Under the pieces are notes generated by a model that was not told where the DNA came from, searched no databases, and worked only from the letters and a program-made list of their open reading frames with translations. This document shows, piece by piece, positions 12,501-27,500 of a stretch of 64,000 nt of DNA. The stretch is taken from the NCBI GenBank assembly GCA_012845835.1, contig JABAKD010000025.1, forward strand, positions 13,979,971 to 14,043,970, given 5' to 3'. A program made the position numbers and the translations under genes. The stretch comes from Undaria pinnatifida (lineage: Eukaryota; Sar; Phaeophyceae; Laminariales; Alariaceae). Within the stretch, counting starts at the first letter, position 1. Every line of letters starts with the position of its first letter.

Positions 12501-15500
12501 TCAGGCAATAATGAGGTGGGACGGACGCCGTAGCCTTGGGCCCGAGGCCAGGGCTGAGAAGAAGCGTACCTTCGTAGATCCATGTCGTGGTTGCCGTCTG
12601 CCATTTGGGTCCAGAGCGCCATGTGCAAGGTGCTGCGCGCCACCGCCTTCCTGCAATCAATCAACTCCTCCGGCTCTTCTTCTTCCTGCTCCTCGTCCTT
12701 CCCCTTCTCCCCCTCCCCCTCCTTCTCCCCCCCGCGCTCCTTCTCCTGCTCCTGCATCACCTTTTGGTTTCCCTGCATAGGTATGACGTGCGTGCGCCGC
12801 ACCAGTACCACGACGTCGGCCAAGTCGTGGTCACAAACTACGAGGCAGAGGAAACGAGAGGTTCGTTTGGTTCGGTTAACCTTCTTCTGCCTCTAGACGG
12901 CCGCTGCAAATCTAGAGGCAGCACTTTTACGATATTTTGTTGTTTTCTTTTTCGGAATTTCTCCACTTCTCCTTAACCCAGTATCGCTGTCACTTTCATC
13001 TTTAAGACTTTTTCTTCCCGTTTTGAAACGCCCCGTGCTAAGGATAGAGGTACGCCACGTTTTTGTTTCTGGGGTTCCTTATTTTAGGAGCTCAAGACAT
13101 GTCATTCTTGAACCTAAAAACTGTTTTTTGGAGAAAAATAATACTTGTACTGTACCGGGGATGAAAAATCCCGTGGCCTAGGTAAAAAACGATCATAATG
13201 CCGAAAAAAAAAACTCATTTCCGACAGTTGTGGGTTAAGGAAACCCCTAAAACCTAAGACGTGAGATTGTTCACCGGGTTTTGCTTTCCATTTTCCAAAG
13301 TTATCAGTTTTTGGGATTCGGTATGGAGCTTCTCAACCGAGGCCGTGGGGTGCGTCTCCCTTACCCCCTCCCCTCCTAAAACATGCATAGCAGTTGGCGT
13401 CGGTTGGCACCGACGCTGTAAAACATTTTCTTGGATGTTGGCGTCGTCGGTGGTTGGCAAAGACGCTACCGGAAAAAACATGCCAGTCACTGCGTGAGCT
13501 AGGCAACCACAAATGGTACCGTTTTTTTTTTTCTTCCTTTTTTTTGGTGGTCTCGAACGATCGCAGCTGGCGGTCGAGTTAGAGGTAGATCGTATTGTGC
13601 GGGGTGGAGAACCCTAACTCTGCGCAAGGGGAACGATCGCATCACGTAGTGTGAACATGGCAAGCCACCCACGAGGCAGTTACATAGCGATATTCATTGC
13701 TGTCTCCGGAGTGGCCGCACCAGAAGCCAAAGTAACCCATTGGTGCTGTCATCCATAAGCAAGAAAGACGGCACAAGGTGTGTCGGAGTCCGTCTTACGA
13801 GCGGCTCTCGGAAGGATGCAGCTTACCCTTCATGCGACTCGCCGAACACCTCACGACGCTTTGCGCTTGGTACCAGCAGTGTCTGCCGGGTTGGTGAAAA
13901 CCCGACGTGCTCCGTCCCGACAGAGTAGCGATGCGAGGGTCTATGGTCATACGACTACGGCCATGCACACACCGAGTACACCCCCCGCCCGTCCTTGTCC
14001 ACCATCCGCCCTGGCTCTTTATTATCTCTTCGATCCTTCTGCCGTTTGTCGTTTACCGTAGTGAAAATGATACGCCCCGCTTACCAGTACGCGCGACATC
14101 CGCGGCCACAAACTACGGAAACATCGATTAGTAGCCGTTCGTTTGCGTTAATCTCTCCCCACACCTCCTCCTCCTCCTCCTCCTCCCCCTTCTCCTGCTG
14201 CTGCTGATGCTCACCCTGTCCTTACTTCTTCTGCCAATTGATAGGCCTGACGCATACGGCGGTGGAGAGGTGCCCCATTGCCTTTGTTTGGAGATACTTC
14301 GCTACATGATATCATTTTTTCTCCACCCATTGCCTTTATTTGGAGATACTTCGCTACAGGATATCATTTTTTCTCCACACACGAAACCGATTCGCAGAGA
14401 GAACCAACGAGAATGTTGTTAATGCCACTGTTACATAGCTTAGTTTGGGTAAGCTATTGGTTAACCTTTTGCAAGTGGCCAAACGGACTAATACCCCACC
14501 AAAACCTTACCAAATGGCGTCGTCGACACACCATGTTTTTTTTGGGTCGTGGGTTCAAGCCCCACATCCACCATAATAAACTTTTTCAGACTTTCCCCAT
14601 GTCGAACTTGAAAAATGCTCTCCCCGGTATCCCCAGGACATGTAACGGCTTGGATATTGGCAGGTCCGGCCGTATATCCGGCTGACCTGCTATCCCGCCT
14701 TTCAGGGGGGGAGAGTGTTACAAGGCTTAGTTTGGGTAAGCTATTGGTTAACCTTTTGAAAGTGGTCAAACGGACTAATACCCCACTGATACCTTCACAG
14801 CACCCGATGAGCCATTCTCATCGACTCGGGTAAAGGAAACAAAAAAGTATACCTGGTATTGCAGAGCAAGAACGAAACTCCGACGATTGTTGGGCTTTAA
14901 ACCATTTCCGACTCCTAGAATTATCCTCTAGTCTCACTAACTCCAAGTGTTTTGTACCCATGTCGGGACTGCGGTGCTAAAAAGGTTAACGAGAGCCCCG
15001 TCACTTGGTGAACACGGTTCAGAGCCAGAAAAATGCCACCTCTAGCTGTGGCAGCACGCGCGTCGGCTGTCAGCCGGCTGACAGCAAGCCTCCGAATAAG
15101 ATTTTACGTGGAGCCAGGGGTGACAAGAGATATGAGTTCAGTGGGCAAGGACTTCTACAAAAAGCAGAGAAACATATTTTACTGTGCGCTGATTGCTCCT
15201 CCATTAATCTCCTTCCTTCTCCTGCCTCTACCCCGGCCCTACCCCCGCCCCTTTCACCCTCCACCTGCTGCTGCCCCTATTCGTTCCCCTGCGAGAGCTT
15301 TCGTGCGCCGCGTAAACAAATTATTATCCGGGCTTCGCCACAACAAACTACGAAGCAGAGAAGAACACGAATAGGTGTCGTTGCGTTCGTCAATCTCCCC
15401 GAATCGTGGATCATATTATACATTCCGCGGAAAATATGCATTCCCTGTGCGCCAAAATATGTGCCCGATCATAGGCATCTGTATGCGCCTATCTGACCAC

Positions 15501-18500
15501 CGGCGTTGAATATCAGACCGATATTCGATTCCATCCCGATACGGGAAACAAAAAACTATATTCGGTAAACAATATGATACTTATCGGATCAGATCGGATC
15601 GCTAAATCTCCGATTCCGACACGATAAACGATATAGGAGGAGGAAATACCGTTAAACGCAGGTCATGGTACTTCCGAAAGAGTGCTCAGAGGCTTTTCTT
15701 CTTCTTCTTTTTATTTCTGACCCCTCACGTCGAAGTATTCACCGCTGGACCCTCTGAACAAGGCGAGGGGGATAGGGTGACATATCTCCTCACCATTAGA
15801 CTTAAAACCGTTTTTTTCGGATATATATCGGGACGCTTTGTTTTCACGCGACTACCGACTTATCGGAACTTCCGATACGACAAGAGATTCTCCGGCAAAA
15901 TGGGGTGTACGTTTGATAAACAATAGCATTATGGACTTTAATTTAGTGCAACGCGTTAACTTTGGGGCGAAATGCATGGTGTAGCACGTGTTTTATTGTC
16001 CTTATCCAGAAACAAAATCAAAACATATGTGCCAGGGAAAACGAGCATGGTGGGCACAACTCCAAACCTTGGGACCTCGCTCGTCTCTCCCCCGTGCTCT
16101 CTCGGTTTGCGTTTCCCCGTCCATGACATCGGTTCGAGCTTCTTCAAGAGCGGCCGCGGCTTGCTCGCGGACAGATAGTCTCTTCCTTGCAGCCCTTGCA
16201 GCAGCCAGAAAAAACGCCTCCATCTGCAAGGAGAACCAGCACGCAGCCGACAGATCATGATATAGAGGATCTGACCACAGATCTTTTAATCGACACTTGC
16301 TGCGGTAGACCCTTGCTGCGTATTTTCTTTCCTGTGACGCTCTCTGCCCTCACTCGAGTAGCTCTATTTTCCTCGCCCAAAAGCCGTTTTTTCGGGAGAA
16401 AAAACTGAAAGTGCTCTCCGAAGAACAAATCCCTGTTGCATGGTCGCTGGGGAACACAAAGCTTTAGGAGTGAGTGCTAAGAAAAAATAATGAAAATTCC
16501 GCCAAGTTTGGGAGAAGCAAGGAGCCACGTCGTTGAGAAAAAAACGGTTCTTCAGCAAAAAAAACGCGCTTGCTACCTCTATTGAGAAAAAAAAGATTCG
16601 TCTGTGTTGGGCTCGTGCTACGATGGAGGCCTAGCACTTTTCGGCTGAAACGGTTTCTGAACGGCAGCGGTCCTTAACCCAAAATCGTCGAAATTTCGTT
16701 TTTTTTTTTTTTTCGCAAAACGCGTTGTTTGTAATACCCAGAGACCGTGGGTTTGCTCATCGGGAGATGCACGATTTATTCCCCCCCCAAAAAAATCACG
16801 GTTGGGTGGGAAATATAGCTCCTACAATAAAGAAGCCACGGAAGGCTACCTGCATGGTGAGGAACTCCCACCCGCTGAAAAACGAGGCCCTTAAACTGTT
16901 TTCCATGCCGTAGAGCGGTGGTCTATAGTCCCCAGCAAACGCTCGCCGAAGAAAACATCCCTGGCCGGGGTTAGAGAACTAACAATAAATACCGCAAATA
17001 TCCTGCCATCGCACCTCTTGGTACGCCCGTCGATCGGGGTCTTGCCTCCACGCTAGACGGAGCAGGGCCAAGGCGTCCTCTAGCATAGCCGGGGTTGGCG
17101 CTGCACCCCTGCTGTCCGTCAGCCACGCTGCCTGTGGCGGAAGCAACCATGTTTATGTTCGTGTTAGCGACACCGTATAGATTTAACGCCACCCCTTGCA
17201 GCATGCTCGGGATTGGCGATGCACCCCGCTGCTGGGTCTGTGAATCACGGTGCCTGTTTTAGGGGGAAAAGTTTCCACTAGTTGTGAAGCGCGTGTTTAC
17301 TACTGTGTTGTAGATGAAGTGTTAAAATAGTAACTCAGACTGGTGGTTTGAAATTCTCCGCGAACGTTGCGCCGTCCTCGTTGAGGAAAAAAATCTCGCT
17401 CACGCCCTCACAAACCTGACTGCCCTTGACGAACGGTACCGTACAGGTGTGCAACACTTTTCTTCTGAGCATCTTGACCTGATATGAGGAGCTCTAAAGT
17501 CTCACCCCCCCAAAAAACTCTGAAAAAGCTGGTAGTGCAACACTGATGGACAGACCAATGGCATACACATACAAAAAACAAACAGTGAGCTAAACAAGGA
17601 TGTCATTCCCGCTTCTGCCGGCAACAAGTCGCCCCCCCCCCCCCCCCCCCCCTCCCGCCGCAAGCATGCAAGGTGGCGAACATCTCGGGGACCTCGAGGC
17701 TTCGATGGACTGTATGAGCTGTGAACAAAACATTCTACATAACCCATACAGCATCAACCAACATGTCGGAGGCTACGGTGAGGAGCCCCCCTCCCCCGCC
17801 CCCCCCCCCCCCCCCCCCCCGGCAAGCATGCACGGTGGCGCACATCTAGGAAACCCCGAGGCTTGGATGGACTGCTGCATGAATCGTGAACTGATTCTTG
17901 ACAACCCGTACCGCATCAATCAACATTCCGGTTACAGTCTGAGGCTACCTGTAAGCCGGTTACCTTCATTTTCGCTGGCGAAGTTTGTGGGTCACCCTGA
18001 CACTCGACCCGGCCCGCGAGAAACGACGCGACCCGAGAGTATCCCTGACTACTAGGTTGGCTTATGGCGATAAATAATGTTTCGACAAGCTTCAGGATAA
18101 ACGATTGTACCATAGGATAATAACGGTATGCAGCGAGATGGTTCCAACACAGGAAAGGAGAGGTGGTTCTCCACTTAGCTCCGTACATAACTCAAGGCCG
18201 CGTATGTACATGAGGTTCGTTTTGTTGGCAGCGCCGCAGCAGCGTTTGCAATATAAGCGACGACGGCCGTGCACACCATGACTGCCGAAATGCTCAGGGA
18301 AATAGGGTTAGCCGCGCTCAGAGTGCCCCGCCCCCCTCCTATCGTAGCTTTACGGTCTGAGTCATCCTTCGGGTAGGAGTTCCAATTTCAGGTCCTGGCG
18401 TTTTTGTCCGGTTGAGCTCCTCAAGTGAGGACGGTAGTCCAACAATTTTACGAGAACATTTTGTTGTAGGACTAGGGAATACTAATAACAGGTGCTGGCG

Positions 18501-21500
18501 CCGGATTGCGCGAACGAATGCCTTCCAAGTCATGTTTTTCGGGTGAGGTGATTTTATACGCAAACAGTTTTCTGAACACGTCAGCAGCTGGCTGTGAGCC
18601 CATAAAGTTAGGGTCGGTACTCGTCTTTTGCAAGAGCTGCGTGATACACCGGCCGCCTCGTTTTGTTCTATGGAGATGTCGTCAGGGTGTCTCACGAGCA
18701 TCAATCAACAGCAGTTGTTAAAGTGTTGGCTACTACACGTACTTTCATCTCAAGGGGTAGCGAGCTCTTTGTGATTCGTCAGTGTTTACGGCAATATATT
18801 ATTGTACACATACCGTGTACATCATTGCGTGATACGATAGAGGAGCACCATTTTTTTTCCTGGGGTTTATCAAATTGGGAGGCTTAAGACACCTCGCAAA
18901 AACTGACCTTTTGGATTGAAAAAAAAAAAACTGCCACCGGATGAAAATTCCCATGGCGACAGAGGTGCACCACTTTTTTTCCGGGGTTCCTCAATTTCGG
19001 AGGCTTAAGACCTCTCCCAAAAAAAAACTGATTTGGATTGAAAAAAGAAAAAAAAAACTGCTACCGGATGAAAATTCCCATGGCCTAGGGTATGAAACGA
19101 GAACCAATGCAAAACAAGAAATTGCTTTTTTTTTCCCGACGACTTTGGGTTAACGAGCCCCGTCATTTAGAAAGCCTTTCCGTCAAAAAACGGCATACCT
19201 ACCTCTATCGTAGCTCGCGCAGTATGACTATGATTGGTTGAGCTCCGCGTGTTGGGAGCCGAGAAAGCTTAAGCTGCATCCCAAGGGTTAGGGCTAGGAT
19301 GACTCGTCTACTGCAGTACCTGCATGGCGAGAGAACTGCCGTAAAGAAGCCTTGTAGACGCCGGAAAACGCCGCAAGCCTTCGTGGAACACCTCCAGCGC
19401 GCGACCGTACTCCCGTCCCCTGAACTTCCGAGCGGTGCCGCCGCCACTTCCACCGCCGGGCAACGCCCTCTTCTCAGGAACCGAGCTGGATGCTGCTTCC
19501 GCTCGAGTTTCCCGCCCTGCGGCATCCGAACCCCCACCGCTTCCGCTCCCGCTGCGCACTGGTGTGCTATTTGCAAGCATAATAGATGCTGTTTCCGTTT
19601 GACTCTCCATCGTCCCGCCCCCCAGAGCATTTCCGCCGCTGCCGCTGCCGCTGCTGTTGTGCGCTGTTTTGTTGATCACAAGCAAGCCTGTTGCCGCTCC
19701 CGCTCGTGTCCCGGTGCCCGCCAGCAGCGAGTGGCCGTAAGCGACGAAGAAGCGTTCAGGCAGCGACGCATCCGGGCCCGTTTCTATCCTTTCACCGACG
19801 TGCGAAGCCGGCGGAGCCTGTAACTCTCCCTGAAAAGCAGCCGAGGTCTGGAGCATGCGTGCGCCGTCGGACCATCTTCCGCGGCCCGTATATCCGTCGC
19901 ATATGGCTGTCAACAGAGTCCAATTCCGCCGGCGTAGGTTAACAGGGGCGGGGGATCACAGAAACAGAGCGCAAGGGTGGGGGAGCGTTGGAATCATTGG
20001 GGGTACGGTGGAGGCGTGCACCACTTTTTTTACTTAAGCTCGTCGCTTGAGGAGCGCGATACCTCACCTCAAAACTTGGTTTGGAGGGTGGGGGGCGGGG
20101 GGGGGGAGTGCTCCCCGCTGAATAACGACATGTTCTAATAGAGATATACAACGAAAAAATTGAACATGCAAAATGACACTCCAGTGATATTGAGCTGTGG
20201 AGTTCCTAAGTATTGAGAAGCCACTTTCGCTCAAAACCTGCCCCTTCTGGGTAGTTCTACGGTAGCCCCCCCCCCCCCCCCCCAACTTTTCTTTAGCGAG
20301 ATCCCCGGTTTCGAAGCCAGCTCCCGGCCGTAACTGTGCCTCTTGCCATCCAGACGCCATCGTTTGACAGTCCTTTGAAAACAAGATAATCTGTGAATAT
20401 TGTTTTCTCATGGCATTCTTCTTCCTCGTGTCGAGCAGCCTTGAAACGCGCGTCAAACAAAACCGCTGTTTTTTTTTTTTTTTTTTGGGGGGGGGGGGGT
20501 ACTCAGTTTGTGTATGGCCGTAGTCGTATGACCATGGACCTTCGCTTCCCTACTATCTATGCCGGGACGGGGTACGCTGGGTTTTCACCAACCAGAGACA
20601 GAGGGGGGGGGGGGGCTATCGCAGAATCAGTCTTCTATCGCCACACGCTACCACAGAGGTGTACACAAACTACTTTTCAGACGGCCTTTTCCTGAGTAGC
20701 TCTATACCTCACCAAAAAAATATTGTTTGATTACGCTAAAAGTGTAACCCGAAAGCAAAAAAAACCATAACACAATAGGTACTACGTAAAACACAAAAAA
20801 ACAGATTTGATTAAAAAGATATGGACGTTTCCGACGATTTTGCAAAATATATGGACGATTTTGGCTAACGAACCCCGTTATTTAAGCACCAAAAACGAAA
20901 ATAAAAAATCGCGAGCTCAAATGTAGCTAGCATGTGTCTATTGCATGAGGCGCCTAAGAAACAAGGGGGAGGGGAAGGGGGGGCGTACAATATATGTATA
21001 TATGAATACATATATACATACATATATATAGGGTACGAGGTGATATGGTGTTGTTTGTTTTGTGGTTTGTCGTCCGACTAGCCGGCGCACTTGGGGAGAC
21101 GTTTTGGGCCGGTGTATTCGTCGAAGAGCACTGTGGGGCACAGAAATGGGGCCCACCGAAGATGGAAACAGGCAGGGAGAGGGGGGAGAAGCGGGGGGGG
21201 GGGGGGGGGGGACGCAGTATGGTCTTTGACGCAAGCTACGATAGAGGTGCAGCATTCTGTACGAAGCTACTTTTGTTTCTGAATGACGTGGCGCCTTAAC
21301 CCCAACTGGTCGGGAAATGCCCGTTCTTGTAATGCAACACTTTTCCTTTTTGTGTGCACGCATCTGTAGGCCGTGGGTTGTGTTCTTGTGTCGGGTTGCA
21401 CTTTCAAAATTCTGATCCATAAACAAATTTTCTGTTTTGGGACGTGGAGAACAGAAACCGTGCGTCGCTAGTGGTGAAAAAAAAGAAATGGCACGTTTTT

Positions 21501-24500
21501 TTTTTTTTTTTTTTTTTTTCTGAAAACGTTTTCAGAATTTGACGGAACATTCTACACCCGAAATCGTCGAAATTTATTTATCCCATTCTTGCTTGACTGA
21601 TTCTACCATAGCACCCCCTCCCCCCCCAAAAAAAAAACGGCGGTTTTCTTTAACAAACAATTCGTGGCTTCGTGGCTGCTCGACACAAGGAAGAGGATGC
21701 TATGAAACAAAATTTCTTCGTGTACGTTTCGACTTGCAAGAAGGGGCTATAATCGAGCGATGCCGCGGGGGTGGCATGGGGCGCCCTGTTCTAGGAGGCA
21801 CGGCCGGGCGCCGGTCTGAAAACCGGCGATTTCGTTCAAGAAAAGTTGGAAGGGCTACCGCAGAACGACTCGTTATACAGAAGATAAATTTCGGGTTGTG
21901 TCTACGACAGGCCACGACGGTGTTGAGTGGGCTGCATGCTCAGTTTTTTTTCGAAACACGTTCTTGGCTTGGTTAGAAGGCATAGAGAGCTCCTCAAGCA
22001 AAACACCCTCAGAGGGAAAATGGGACCAAGTCTACAGTACATGGGGGGGTCACTTCTGGGAGCTTCTCTTTTCGCAGTGGCTAGAGGGACCACTCGAACG
22101 AGTGACCCTTCCTGTTTCTTTTGCAGGCTTCAAGCGTTCTGAACCCTTTGTGTTTTTTTTTTAGTCTATGTGAATGCACCATAGAGAATAGTTAGCTACG
22201 TTGCGCCGACAAACTTTTTTCGTGAATGTGAAACGGTGGGTCAGTCGTGCGAGTTGCTCAACCCCGGTAGCGAAAACTTGGGAACCCCTCCTCCCCCCCC
22301 GCTACCCTACCGCATCCTTCGTCACGGGTGCACCCCCTACGGTAGCGTGCGTCAAGACGGCTGTTCAAGGGGGGAGCCTGAGAATGCAAAAATAGTGCAC
22401 CTTCTCCGCCGCCGTGTCGCGTGTATCCCTTCCAACGAGAAGCACACAGTTTAAGCAGCGAGGCTTCACAAACGGCTAGGGTAGGGGCGGTGGGGGGGGG
22501 GGGGGAAGGTGGGGGGGGGGGGGGAAGGTGGGGGGGGGGATGAGTGCCCCAATTATTTTCGTTGACAGGGTTTCGACCACTCGCCCCAGCGACCCTGTAG
22601 GATACCGTCACGGATGAAAACAAACAAGTTCTTGAGGAGTTATTTGATTTGTTGGGCGTAGCAGCGTAGGTGACCACTCCAGTGAGGTTCACTTGGTAAA
22701 AGTTAAAACAGAAGGCACAAAAGTATCTAGAGATGCATAGGAACAGGTGGGCCACGCGCACGAGTGACGCTGGGTCAATGACAAAAAAAATAGGCCCCCA
22801 GAAGTAACCCCGCTATCACTGAGCTGCTCAGTCTCGAAAGGGATGCGTGGTCAATGGTCAAACGACTAAGGCAAGCAACAAGTGAGTACGCCCCCCCTTA
22901 ACATACCCCCCTTAACATGCCCCCCCCCCTATCGTGGCCTTGACCGCTTGAAACCTCGTCGTGACACCTGCCAACGGCGGAAGGGAAGCGGCGTTTTATT
23001 GCACAACTCAGACCAGCGCTACGCCTGGAGGGGGGTCACTCTCTTTCTGAGCCGTGGCTCGGGGGGTTACTCGCACGCAAGTGATCTCCTCTGTCCCCTT
23101 TGCGGTCTTGAAGCTTCCATGCTGTTTTTTTTTTTTTTATCTTGCGACATGAAAACCCGCCATGGAACGGTAAGCTACGCTGCAAACAAAAAAAACATTC
23201 GCCTGAGAAGCATTTTTTTTTGGATCGGTGATGGTACAGAGTCACTGGTGTGCGAGTGTCGTAGTATGATAGTATGATAGTTATGATAGTATGATAGTAT
23301 AATAGTATGATAGTATGATAGTATGATAGTATGATAGTATGATAGTATGATAGTATGATAGTATGATAGTATGATAGTATGATAGTTATGATAGCATGAT
23401 AATATGATGGTATGATAGTACGGTAGCGAAAGCGGGGATATCGCGTAACATTCCCCCCATCCAAGCCTTGCTCCGCGTGAGTTTCGCTCTCCTTCGAACT
23501 ACGCTACTCAGCGACAAGTTTATACGAAGAAAAACGTTTTCATTCGAAAAATCCCGCATTCTAAAATGCGCAAAAAAAAAAACTTTTTTTTTTTTGACAC
23601 TTCACAGCCTATTCGCAGCCAGAACTGGCACACAGCAACACGATTCCGGGGCATTCACAGATTGCGACCGGTTTTATCTTCTGGATCGCAGATCATGGGT
23701 TATGGATCATTCTCATATATCCATCAACCGTCTACGAACCATCAATCAACCATCTATGAGCCGAACGTTTCCCCTCTTGCATCCAGGAAACCCGCCCACA
23801 TCCAACCCTCTGTCTTTTGGTGGCAGTGAGTGCGCAATTTCATCCTTGGGCTTAGCGCATCAATTGGCGCCGAGCACGACACATTCATCCATGTTCTTCT
23901 CGGCGTTCCTTAAGAGGCGTTTTTTGGTTTAACACGCGCATCCCACGGCAGGAGATGCACTTTTTTCGGTTGAGCGTTTTTTTTTTTTTTCCGGGCTGTT
24001 AAGCTCCTCACGCGTGTGGAACTATTGATTCGTACGATAATTCTACGATAAACCTTTTGCTTTTTTTGGGGACTACATTTAGCGCATACCAGGTATATGC
24101 TGGTCGGGAGGGTTGCGCGATCGAACGCCTTCCGAGATTCGTGTTTTTGGGTCAAGATGTTGACCTACCCGACCACGCCAGGAGCTCAGAAAATTTTGCT
24201 GCGCCCCTAGCGCGGCATTACTCCTAACCGAAACCATCACCCTAACCCCGACCCCTCGACCCGTGTTCGACCCGTATGAACTTTTCTCCACAAAACCCGG
24301 GAACAAATACTATAAATATATATATGTTTGATGAAGTGATTGGACCACGTTAAAATTCACAAATACTCAACATATATACTCTGGAGTGTATAATTTGCTC
24401 TTTCCACGCTTTATTGTATATACCAGGTATATATTTACCTTCTAGGACCTCCTCCTCGCGAAGCATGAGTCGACCCCGCACGCGGGCACGCTTCCTTGCA

Positions 24501-27500
24501 GCAAAAGCCCTCCAGATGGCCTGGATCCGGGTGGCCCGATGGACGGCTGCAGCGAGAGCCAGACGCTGCCTCCACCTGCTCCGGTCGAAGAAACGTAACC
24601 CTTGAGTACATTTTCGTTGTCGCGCGCTTCTGCACGTAGAGGCGCATGCTAGCCCATGCTCAAGAGTAATCCCACGCCAAGGGCGCAGCAGATTCTAAGA
24701 GTTCCCTGAGCTCCTGACCCGAGGAGCTCAATATCCTCATGAGAAACTTGACTTTTAAGACGTTTCGTGCGCGGAACCCGCCGAGCTACCTAACGTACTC
24801 GTAAATTTACCGTGCTGACCGATAGTTCAATAATTGAGGAGCTTAACCGGTCAGAAACGTTTGGCCCCAAACGTGCCTCCCCTACCCTCGGCGTGCCTCT
24901 GGAGGTTGCTCGGGGTTTGTATCATAATAAGGCGGCTCCAAGGCCCCTGGGCTCAGGACTACCAGGTAGGTGGTTCTTGGGAGGAGGTCGGCGTCCAAGT
25001 CCAATTTTTCACGCCGATCCCGTGCCACGGTAGGAGGGAGGTAGCATTTTTTGACCCAAAAAATATGTTGTGTGAACGACTGGGCCCCCTCGGATCAAAA
25101 TTCGTCTTGCAATGTTTTGATGTTTGGTACACCATAGCCCACGTGAGCCTGCTCAAGGGGTGTTCCACTTTTCGAGTCCATCCCGCGGCTCGGGGGCTGC
25201 ATGCTTTCTTGCTGCCCAGCGTTTCTTACCTTCTGGAAATGTGACGGTCGAGAAGATCCTCAAGCGGGGGCTACCGATGGGCCTGATGCTTTCAACTAGC
25301 ATCTTTTTTTTTTTTACGTCTCTGGCGCGCATAGAAGCGTAGGCCGGGTCTGCGCGATCGAATGCCTTCGAATGGTCATGTTTTGGGGTGAGATATTGAG
25401 ATCCTCTTGTTACGAGCTCACAAGACTCCTCTGCACCCCTGGCGCGTGGGTACTTGTTTGGCAATTTGGGAAAATTGGAAAACAAGATGAAAAAGGCGTG
25501 TTTAAACCGGGGACGCGCGATACAACGGGGAGAGGCAGCACTTTTGCGCTGAAAATATTTTTGGTGAACGGCGACTGGGCTCTTTAACCCAAAATCGTCA
25601 TTGTGTCGTCATTGTTCTGCATAATTTGTTTTAGGTGTACCTTAGTGTACCCTTATCTTAGTCCATGCGTGTGCTCATCGGGCTGAACGTTCGGCTCACC
25701 AAACAATCCGTTCTCGGGTGTTGAATAGAGCTCCTCGAGCCAAGAACCTTGGAGAGGGAGAAAAAACAATGGTTGGTGCACCGATACCGTAGCGTGTGCC
25801 CGGCACCAACCGTATATGTAATTATGTTCGATTTTGAGCGAGGTACAGACGGGTCCACTCGCTCGAATGGCCCATGCTCGGTGGCGAAAAAGCCCCCCCT
25901 TCCCCCCCCCCCCCCCCCCCCCGCCCCCCGCCGCCCGTGCCGACCAAGGGTACGGCTCGCTACAATAGCGTGTGTCTTGTGCGTGAGAGTCATCGCATGG
26001 TAGGGGTTGCAGTTGCTGGATTGACTAATAATGTACCTGACCGGTGGAGCTCCTCAACCGTGGAACTATCGGTCAGAATGATAACTTCTACGATCAGGTT
26101 TGCTTTGGGGACTAGCGCGCATGAGTGTTGGTCGGGTTGCGCAAGACGAACGCCTTCGAAGGTATCTTTTGGGCGAGATATTGAGCTCCTTATGCCAGGA
26201 GCTCAGAAACTTCTTATAATCTGCTGCACCCCTAGCGTGGGATGAGTCCTCACCCCAAAACAAAAAATGGTACCCCCGCTTGTACCTTCGGGCTATCCGC
26301 GTCCGGAGTCGCTGCTGTATCTTCGCCGCCGCGACATTGTGCCGGTTCACGCGTAACCGCCGAGCCTCTCGTCGACCTTGGAAGCCCCGACCAAGTGCCG
26401 TGATAACCGCTGCCGCTTGCGCTCGTTTTTCCAGGAAAGCCTTTGCGGCGTTTACCTGGCCGGTTAGGGGAAAAACAAAACAGAAAACAGAACGCGGGGA
26501 AAAACAAAAAAAACGCGGCGGAACTGCTGGGTATGTATGGTGGTGCACACGTGCCAACCGTGTTACAAGAAGCACGGTCGGAGAAAGAACACAAACGCTA
26601 CGGCAGAGGCGGCGCGCACCAGATTGTCTGCGAGACACCTCACGTTTAGGGAGATCTATACCTGACCGCTGCGATCTGAATAAGTGAAAGTGAAGCTCGA
26701 TGATAGTTCCCACGACTAAGAAGGTATACAACGGAACGTACGGAACAAACCATGAGTAGATTCCGACGAACGGCGACGTCGGGGGGGCAAGGGGGCACCA
26801 CATTTCAGGAGATAATGCCGGGGAGTTGGTTTAAAAAAATATCAATTTCGTTAAAGAAATAGTGTGTGGAGAATCGCTCAAAAACCACGAATTAGTGACG
26901 ATTTCTGACCATTTTGGGTTAAGGAGGCCCGAAGGACACAAAAAAAAAGTGGCCAAAAAGCTGTACCGGTATACCTTAATATATCTATCTTAGCAGGGAC
27001 GTCATTCGTGGTGCTGCATCAGTGTCCAACGGAGGTAGACCCACCTTTCCACGCCAGCCACGATATATGCGTTGAATCCTAACAGCTAGGGCCCCAAGCC
27101 CGATCCCTCCTTCCGTCCATAAGCCCCTTCGGCTTAAGTAGCCCCGCCATGACCGTTGAATCTGATTCGTGTGGTTGGAGCACGCGTTTGTGTTTTAATT
27201 CAGTTTTTCTATCGCGGTTCACGACAAGACCCGTGTGTCGGGTCGGGTCGGGTCGGGTCGGGTCGGGTCGGGTCGGGTCGGGTTGGGTCGGGTCGGGTCG
27301 GGTCGGGTCGGGTCGGGTCGGGTCGGGTCGGGTCGGGTCGGGTCGGGTCGGGTCGGGTCGGGTCGGGTCGGGTCGGGTCGGGTCGGGTCGGGTCGGGTCG
27401 GGTCGGGTCGGGTCGGGTCGGGTCGGGTCGGGTCGGTTCAGGTCGGATCGAGTCGGACGGGGTCGGGCCGGGGGCGTGCATCGGGTCGGTTCGGGTCGGA

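Noticed and set aside
23036-23464. ILSYYHT-repeat minus ORF
   Set aside because: It is a translation of the (TATGATAG)n array.
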